Source: Flammeovirgaceae bacterium UBA5585 | Lineage (GTDB): Bacteria; Bacteroidota; Bacteroidia; Cytophagales; Cyclobacteriaceae | NCBI GenBank assembly: GCA_002425185.1 | Contig: DILT01000011.1 | Coordinates: 1-59,843 of the forward strand | Reading direction: 5' to 3' | Length of the DNA stretch: 59,843 nucleotides | Shown here: positions 54,413 to 59,843 of the stretch, in pieces | Layout of the letters: every line of letters begins with the position of its first letter | How positions within the stretch are numbered: the stretch's first letter is position 1 | Program-made: the position numbers and the translations under genes | Notes under the pieces: model-generated | What the model was told of the DNA's origin: nothing | Seen by the model: the letters and a program-made list of their open reading frames with translations, nothing else | Databases searched by the model: none

Positions 54413-57400
54413 TTAAAATCCTACACTTAATCCTGCTGCAATTGTACGTGTTGTCGGGTAAGCACTGAGCTCAATACCTGAACTGATGGGATCGCCTGGT
54501 AACTCAGGTGTAAATCCACTATACTTTTTGTAGGTAATGGGGTTTTGTGAAGTGGCAAAAACCCTAAGGCTTGAAATCCTTAACCGGCTTAATGTTTCTG
54601 AAGGAAATGTATACCCAACGGTTACGTTGTTAATCCGCAGAAAGAATCCGGACTCAACAAAGTACGTTGAAGCCAGCAGGTTGCCCACATTTGCGCCCGG
54701 TTCTGTTTGCGATCGGTTTTCGGATGTCCACCGGTTGTATACAACATCTCTTTCTACATTGTCTTTACCTTCAACCCGCACTGCTTTTTTTCCATTGTAG
54801 ACCTTATTGCCGGCATTGCCATAAAAAGCAATGGCAAAATCCCAGTTTTTGTAATTGGCTGAGGTGTTTAGTCCAAAATAAGCCACCGGTTGGTACGAAC
54901 CAGCAAATACCCGGTCGTTATCATCAATTTGTCCGTCATTATTTTTATCGAGGTACTTGAAATCACCTGCTTTTGCATTTGGTTGAATGGGATTTCCCTG
55001 CTGATTGGTGTAGGCAGCAACTTCAGCGGCTGAATTAAATACTCCGGTTACTTGCAAAACATAGAAGCTCCCGATTGCACGACCGTTGTCAGTATAGGTT
55101 GTAAATCCTTGTGCGGCTCCAATACCGCCTCCGAAAATGGCCTGTCCGCCATTCAGATCAACCACTCTGTTTTTATTAAAGGTGGCGTTACCACTAATGG
55201 TGTAGGCAAACACAGGGCTAACCCGTTGATTCCAGTTAAGTAGCAACTCCACGCCTGAATTTTGGATGGAAGCCACATTGGTTAAAATAACACCATCAAT
55301 ATCCCCAACTGTTCTTGGGATAGGAACATTGATCAATGCATTCTTTACTTTTTTATTATAGTAGTTTACTTCGCCTGAAAGTCGTGATTGAAGTAATCCA
55401 AATTCAAGTGCAACATTATATTCTTCTGTTGTTTCCCAGGTTATGTTAGGATCAATAATCTGATTAATCTGTGCCCCATTGGTAGCCGGTGTAACACTTC
55501 CGTTAAAGGAGTAGGCTCTGTTCAAAGCAACGGTTTGTACAAAGGCATTTGTTGGTATCTGATCGTTCCCAACTTTTCCATACGAAGTTCTGACTTTCAG
55601 CAAGTCTAAAAATTCCTGGCCTTGCATGAATCCTTCGCGGCTCATAATCCAGGCTAAGCCGAAGGAAGGATATTGTTGCCACCGGTTTTGTGCAGGCAAC
55701 CGCGAACTGCCGTCCGTACGAATAGTAGCCGTTAAGAGATATTTTTCTTTATAGCTATAGTTTAATCTAGCCAAATAAGAATTTCTGGCCCAGGCATCAC
55801 CACCACCATTATTTTGTGAGGTGTTGGCGTCACCTACACCAATATACCACAGGTCAGGATCAGCCGGCACTTCGAGCCGGGAAGCCCCGAACCAATGCAG
55901 GTTAAATTTCTCAGCGGTTGTACCGCCTAAAAATACGAAATCATGATCGCCAAAATTTTTAGTTATCGTAAAGGTATTATCCCACACCCACCGGAAAGCC
56001 TGTGATTGCTGGACCGAAAGATTGCTTTGTGCGCGATATTGATTGCCTCCGGCCACAATAAATGTACTTTCATCTGCATCAAATTGGTAGTAATAACCTC
56101 TGTTCAGGGAATTCCTCCAATCCGTGCCAATTGAACTTCTCAGTGTAAGCCAGGGTAAGGGATTAACATCCAGAAAAGCAGAGCCCTGTAACCTGTTCTC
56201 AATTACCTTAATGCTGTTGTTCTTAACATCGAGTAAAGGATTACCTACGTTTTGGTAAGCCGATGTATTGCCATATTTTCCATCAATAATACTGGGAATA
56301 ATAGGGGCTGCCCGGTAGGCATTGTTATACACAGCACCAATGTTTCCAAAAGCATCAATGTTTATATTTCCAAAACCATTTTGATTGATACTATTACCAT
56401 ACGAAGACTGCAGTCCAAATTTTACTTTATCCGATAGTTTATAGTCATTGTTAAATCGCAGGGTTAATCGCTTAAAATCGTTATCGATTACAATACCCTC
56501 ATCGACCAAATAGCCAACATTAAAAAGGAACGTATTTTTTTCACCACCACCTGATAAAGAAATATTATGTGTTTGTTGCCAGGCGGTGCGAAGAATAACG
56601 TCATACCAGTCGGTACTGAATTCGGAAGCCGGTGGAATTGCGCCAGTGGCCGCCTGAACATAGTTACTGTATTCGGCATTATTAGCCATTTTCACCAGGT
56701 TAGCAGCCTGCCGTATACCAATGTTATTATTGTAACTGATCTTAAGTGCCCCTGACGCCCCCTTTCGGGTGGTTATAATGATCACACCATTTGCACCTCG
56801 GGAACCAAATATCGCTGAGGCTGAAGCATCCTTCAGCACATTCATATCAACAATGTCAGCAGTGTTAATATTAGAGATATCATCGGTAAGAACACCATCA
56901 ACAACGTAAAGTACAGTGGTTCCTCCAAGTGCTGTGCTTACCCCCCGCACCCTAACTTGGGGTGAACTTCCCGGTTGTCCGCTGCTAATGATCTGCACAC
57001 CGGCCACTTTTCCTTGCATGGCCTGGGTAGCAGTTAATACGGGCTGTTGAAGAAGAACATCTCCCTTCAGATTAGCGGTAGCTCCGGTAATGTCACTTTT
57101 CTTTTGGATCCCATAACCAACCACAACCACCTCGTCCAACGCGGTTGCCTCCGGCTCCAGGTTAACGTTCACAACCTCGCGATCACCAATGGTTACGGTT
57201 TGTACCTTATAACCAACAAACGAGAACACAAGGGTATTTTCACCCCGCTCAACCTCAATGGTATATTTTCCATTAAAATCTGTTGCTGCTCCCCTATTTG
57301 TACCCTGAATAATAATATTGACCCCGGGAATGGGCTGTTTGTCGTCAGTTCCTATCACCTGACCGGTCACTATACGTGTTTGGGCCAGCAGTTCTGTTGC

Positions 57401-57442
57401 TGTAAGCACCAGAAACATTGGAATAATTAAATATCTGTTCAT
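54413..57442 (-). CDS. SusC/RagA-type TonB-dependent receptor
   Basis: The 1009-residue protein has a signal peptide (ending ELLAQ), a carboxypeptidase-like beta domain (GQVIGTDDKQPIPGVNIIIQ), a plug with ALDEVVVVGYGIQKKSDITG (the SusC motif and TonB box region) and a 22-strand barrel ending in SAYPTTRTIAAGLSVGF. It imports oligosaccharide across the outer membrane with TonB energy. The N-terminus goes directly to the beta domain and lacks a STN domain, so it does not signal to an anti-sigma factor; this fits control by the separate upstream regulator. It is the first gene of the locus. Confidence 0.95.
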   Translation of the reverse strand: MNRYLIIPMFLVLTATELLAQTRIVTGQVIGTDDKQPIPGVNIIIQGTNRGAATDFNGKYTIEVERGENTLVFSFVGYKVQTVTIGDREVVNVNLEPEATALDEVVVVGYGIQKKSDITGATANLKGDVLLQQPVLTATQAMQGKVAGVQIISSGQPGSSPQVRVRGVSTALGGTTVLYVVDGVLTDDISNINTADIVDMNVLKDASASAIFGSRGANGVIIITTRKGASGALKISYNNNIGIRQAANLVKMANNAEYSNYVQAATGAIPPASEFSTDWYDVILRTAWQQTHNISLSGGGEKNTFLFNVGYLVDEGIVIDNDFKRLTLRFNNDYKLSDKVKFGLQSSYGNSINQNGFGNINIDAFGNIGAVYNNAYRAAPIIPSIIDGKYGNTSAYQNVGNPLLDVKNNSIKVIENRLQGSAFLDVNPLPWLTLRSSIGTDWRNSLNRGYYYQFDADESTFIVAGGNQYRAQSNLSVQQSQAFRWVWDNTFTITKNFGDHDFVFLGGTTAEKFNLHWFGASRLEVPADPDLWYIGVGDANTSQNNGGGDAWARNSYLARLNYSYKEKYLLTATIRTDGSSRLPAQNRWQQYPSFGLAWIMSREGFMQGQEFLDLLKVRTSYGKVGNDQIPTNAFVQTVALNRAYSFNGSVTPATNGAQINQIIDPNITWETTEEYNVALEFGLLQSRLSGEVNYYNKKVKNALINVPIPRTVGDIDGVILTNVASIQNSGVELLLNWNQRVSPVFAYTISGNATFNKNRVVDLNGGQAIFGGGIGAAQGFTTYTDNGRAIGSFYVLQVTGVFNSAAEVAAYTNQQGNPIQPNAKAGDFKYLDKNNDGQIDDNDRVFAGSYQPVAYFGLNTSANYKNWDFAIAFYGNAGNKVYNGKKAVRVEGKDNVERDVVYNRWTSENRSQTEPGANVGNLLASTYFVESGFFLRINNVTVGYTFPSETLSRLRISSLRVFATSQNPITYKKYSGFTPELPGDPISSGIELSAYPTTRTIAAGLSVGF

Positions 57443-57665
57443 ACAAGGTTTAAAGGTGAAACTCTGCCTCAGTCGAAATAGCTTATAAACTCACATGATT
57501 AGCCTGCTATTCTCCTTCTATTCCAAATAAAGTTTGACAAATACAATCAATCTTGAAACTTATTTTCTATAAATCGTCTATTTTCAGCATAAACTAACAC
57601 CTCAATCATTGAGCTGTTTTCACATGAAAAAAACATCGATTTAAGGGGTTAGAACGGCATTTTTA

Positions 57666-57684
57666 TGCAACATGAAATGTTGCA
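57666..57684. promoter_or_regulatory. Perfect palindrome upstream of susC, possible operator
   Basis: TGCAACAT and ATGTTGCA flank GAA in the 280-base gap between the regulator gene and susC, 224 bases before the susC start. No T run follows on either strand, which argues against a terminator. It may be the binding site of the upstream regulator or another dimeric protein (inference). Confidence 0.4.
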
Positions 57685-57722
57685 ATCACAGAAAAAAAAC
57701 AATACTCCGAAATCGATTGCTG

Positions 57723-59636
57723 TTAGGCTGGTTTATCAATGGTTTGCAACTGCCGGGGCTCATGATGCGCTATATTCGGAACATCCAGAATTACCTCCTC
57801 CCAACGAGATAAAAGCGGTCTTTTGTGGCGTTTTTCAAGCTCATTAATGCGTGCATTTACCTTGGTTTTGAAGGCCCAAACCGTATTGGTGCCTAAATCC
57901 AGCTTTTGAGCCAACGCTTCCAATGTACTCTCACGCTTTCCGGTAACCGTTAAATAGGCGATATAAAATGCCTTTTCAATCGGAAATTTGATTCCCTGAA
58001 AAATCGTAAATGCGGTGATGGATTCATTGTATCCGCATCGTGAACACCTGCGGGCAAATTTAGTGGCACCCTTAAAGAATTTCTCATTGCTGCATTTTTT
58101 ACACACGAATCCGTTTTCCCATTTAAGATTTTCCAAAAAGCGGAAACAGGCCAGGTTATCAGGATATAGTGTTTTGAACTGCGCATAATCCATGGTTTTT
58201 TCCTGCAAGCGTTCCTTCAATACCTCTTTGATGCTGCTCTTTAGCTTCCAGTTATCCAGGTCGAGCATGGAGTTTATTTTGTTGATCTTGTCGGCATGCT
58301 GTACGAGTTTTTGATTGGTCTCCTCCAACTCCCGGTTTTTATGATCCAACTCCAGCGTTCGTTCCTGCACTTTCTCCTCCAGTTCACGGTTAACCTTATC
58401 TTTCAACTGCATGTTCAGTTCGTGCTGGTGGATAATTCTTCGCAACGCACGGTCGCGCATATCTTTCAGGATGCGGATACGGTCGCCAAGGGCGAATGTT
58501 AAAAACAACATCTCCAGCACAAAACTGAAATGTAAACTGTAGTGTGTGATGGTAGTAAAGGGCAGCACATTGAAGTATACCAGCATGCGCATGAAAAAAC
58601 CAGTGAATAAAATTCCATAGGCAATAACAAAAAACCGCGCTGGTTTGTACCCACTGCGCCATACGGTAATAGCGGTGTAGAAAATCAGCGAAAGCGGAAT
58701 AATCTCAAGATTTCTATACGTTAGAAATTGAGGGAAGAAAAAAAGTTCGGTGATAAATACTGCGGTACGAACAATAATCATCCACTTCAATGCCCTATCC
58801 AGCGTGGGCGCATTGGCCCGCGTGCTTAGAAATTTTCGGGTAAATATGAGCGCCCATATGATAAGCGAATAGAGAAAAACACCAACCGCATAATTATTCC
58901 ACTCCGGGTGCCCAGGCCACAAATATTGAAAACCAATACCATCCATACTCATAGCATACCCTGCCACACTCAGTATATAACAGATGTAAAAAATATTCTT
59001 GATTTCCCGCATGGCCAGGTATACCAGGAAATTGTACAGGCTGATGATGAGAATCATCCCGTAAAATGTGCCAAACAAAAAGTACTCATTAAGCGCATAA
59101 TAAACGAAGCGATTTACCGAGCGCAAGGCAATACGGATATCGGCAAATTCATGTGAGCGCACTTTGAAATAATACACCATCACCGTGTCGCGTTGCATTT
59201 CCAGTTGAATTTCGAAATTCTTATGCAGGAAGAGCCGGTTAGCAAACGGGTGCTGGTCGCCCATATTCACAATGTGATAAGCACCATCATTTTGCGGAAT
59301 GTAGGCTTCTATGTGATCGATGGTCTGGTCATAAAATTCCAATAGCCAGGTTTTGTGCGAATGGGTTGTGTGATGAATGGGAAGGCGAATCCAGTACGCT
59401 GCATTGGTTTTAAAATCAATATTCTGATAGTTAGCATGGGTTTTAAACCGGTTCGAAAACTCAACCGATGACACCTCAATAAAAGTGAGTTTGTCATCCG
59501 GGTCAACAAAGTAGGTGAGTTCATAGGGCATGAAATTACGCTCTTCAACAGCGTCATCAATTTCAAACGGAGTTTGCGCAAAGACTGAAAGCCAGGTGCC
59601 AGTCAACCCCCAAAAAAGCAGTAATCTCGCGTTCAT
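57723..59636 (-). CDS. 7TMR-DISM membrane sensor fused to a transposase-type Zn-ribbon/HTH
   Basis: The 637-residue protein has a signal peptide (LLLFWGLTGTWLSVFAQ), a periplasmic 7TMR-DISMED2-like beta domain (about 25-175, with NAAYWIRLPIHH and HKTWLLEFYDQTIDHIEAYI), seven membrane helices (about 185-380), a coiled coil (about 380-470; LEEKVQERTLELDHKNRELE) and a cytoplasmic end. That end starts with a zinc ribbon (CKKC at about 508-511, CSRC at about 528-531) in the sequence CFRFLENLKWENGFVCKKC, and goes on with ESTLEALAQKLDLGTNTVWA, an HTH. Both belong to the N-terminal part of IS1595-type transposases; no DDE catalytic domain follows. The product is a likely one-component membrane transcription regulator that senses glycan and controls the susC operon 281 bases downstream (inference). 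Confidence 0.8.
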   Translation of the reverse strand: MNARLLLFWGLTGTWLSVFAQTPFEIDDAVEERNFMPYELTYFVDPDDKLTFIEVSSVEFSNRFKTHANYQNIDFKTNAAYWIRLPIHHTTHSHKTWLLEFYDQTIDHIEAYIPQNDGAYHIVNMGDQHPFANRLFLHKNFEIQLEMQRDTVMVYYFKVRSHEFADIRIALRSVNRFVYYALNEYFLFGTFYGMILIISLYNFLVYLAMREIKNIFYICYILSVAGYAMSMDGIGFQYLWPGHPEWNNYAVGVFLYSLIIWALIFTRKFLSTRANAPTLDRALKWMIIVRTAVFITELFFFPQFLTYRNLEIIPLSLIFYTAITVWRSGYKPARFFVIAYGILFTGFFMRMLVYFNVLPFTTITHYSLHFSFVLEMLFLTFALGDRIRILKDMRDRALRRIIHQHELNMQLKDKVNRELEEKVQERTLELDHKNRELEETNQKLVQHADKINKINSMLDLDNWKLKSSIKEVLKERLQEKTMDYAQFKTLYPDNLACFRFLENLKWENGFVCKKCSNEKFFKGATKFARRCSRCGYNESITAFTIFQGIKFPIEKAFYIAYLTVTGKRESTLEALAQKLDLGTNTVWAFKTKVNARINELEKRHKRPLLSRWEEVILDVPNIAHHEPRQLQTIDKPA

Positions 59637-59794
59637 AGTCCCTTCTACCGGTTTTGAAACTACAGAAGAAAATCAATCCATACAATGAAATAGCACCGCT
59701 GCAGGCCAGATAGAAGAAAATACGGCCAGTGTTTGGATTTTATCCCCTCAGAGCCTTAATATTGCACTCCCAAAAATGGGAAATTCACGCTTAT

Positions 59795-59843
59795 TCCTCC
59801 TTAGCTCAGCTGGTTAGAGCATCTGACTGTTAATCAGAGGGTC
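59795..59843 (+). tRNA. tRNA-Asn (GUU), cut by the window end
   Basis: The sequence starts TCCTCCTTAGCTCAGCTGG and reaches the anticodon arm CTGACTGTTAATCAG, whose loop has the GTT anticodon for Asn. The acceptor start, D arm (GCTC, GAGC) and anticodon stem pair as expected. The variable, T and 3' acceptor parts lie beyond the window. Confidence 0.95.

Noticed and set aside
57723..58190. Separate IS1595-type insertion sequence at the end of the 7TMR-DISM gene
   Set aside because: The frame is continuous through the coiled coil, there are no terminal repeats and no DDE domain, so it is a fusion and not an inserted element.

Overview
The window comes from a Bacteroidota chromosome, most like a member of the Cytophagales. 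The signs are a SusC/SusD pair with lipoprotein hydrolases, TAnnTTTG-type promoter elements, a type B L31 ribosomal protein, a PafA-type alkaline phosphatase, a GlmU-like nucleotidyltransferase of the kind found in Bacteroidota, and WG-repeat proteins. Genus cannot be read from the sequence.

Region 1 (1 to about 19595) is an accessory island, visibly richer in A+T than the rest. It carries, in order: the end of a LuxR-type response regulator; two paralogous divergent DNA methyltransferases; a 1419-residue fusion of an Fe-S RecB-like nuclease with an SF1 helicase; a separate PD-(D/E)XK protein; an orphan AbrB/MazE antitoxin with an adjacent palindrome; a scrap zone (about 9.4 to 11.7 kb) with remnants of a LuxR HTH, a mobile-element primase and a ParS/DUF2384-like protein; a membrane KAP P-loop NTPase; a PP2C phosphatase and a Ser/Thr kinase whose stop codons touch; a 30-codon membrane peptide; and a 610-residue protein with faint TnsE-like features. 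The right edge of the island cuts the housekeeping gene yifB/comM after about 87 codons. The foreign DNA at the cut begins with TGTGAC and holds short TGTGAC/ATTAAAT repeats, as expected of a Tn7-like end. The rest of yifB and the other end of the element are not in the window. Most of the island content fits anti-phage defence; the methyltransferase, helicase-nuclease and nuclease cluster and the kinase, phosphatase and TnsE-like cluster are candidate undescribed systems.

Region 2 (19596 to 45632) is core chromosome: gmhA and a small membrane protein, an MsbA-like exporter with a Wzi-like outer-membrane protein, rpmE2, a co-directional run (GlmU-like, DNA polymerase III delta prime, cyclophilin lipoprotein, RmlD-like reductase), an NSS transporter, PafA phosphatase, a TPR/WG-repeat protein, a helical protein of unknown function convergent with a single-domain response regulator, an ALDH7 dehydrogenase, a Pif1-like helicase, an HtrA protease, Hsp20 and an SSS symporter.

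Region 3 (45687 to 59636) is a polysaccharide utilisation locus, all on the minus strand: SusC, SusD, a LamG-like surface lipoprotein, two GH144-like lipoproteins, a GH3 beta-glucosidase and an SGNH esterase. GH144 plus GH3 points to beta-1,2-glucan. Upstream lies an unusual regulator in which a 7TMR-DISM membrane sensor is fused through a coiled coil to a zinc ribbon and HTH like those of IS1595-type transposases. A perfect palindrome sits between it and susC. The window ends inside a tRNA-Asn gene.
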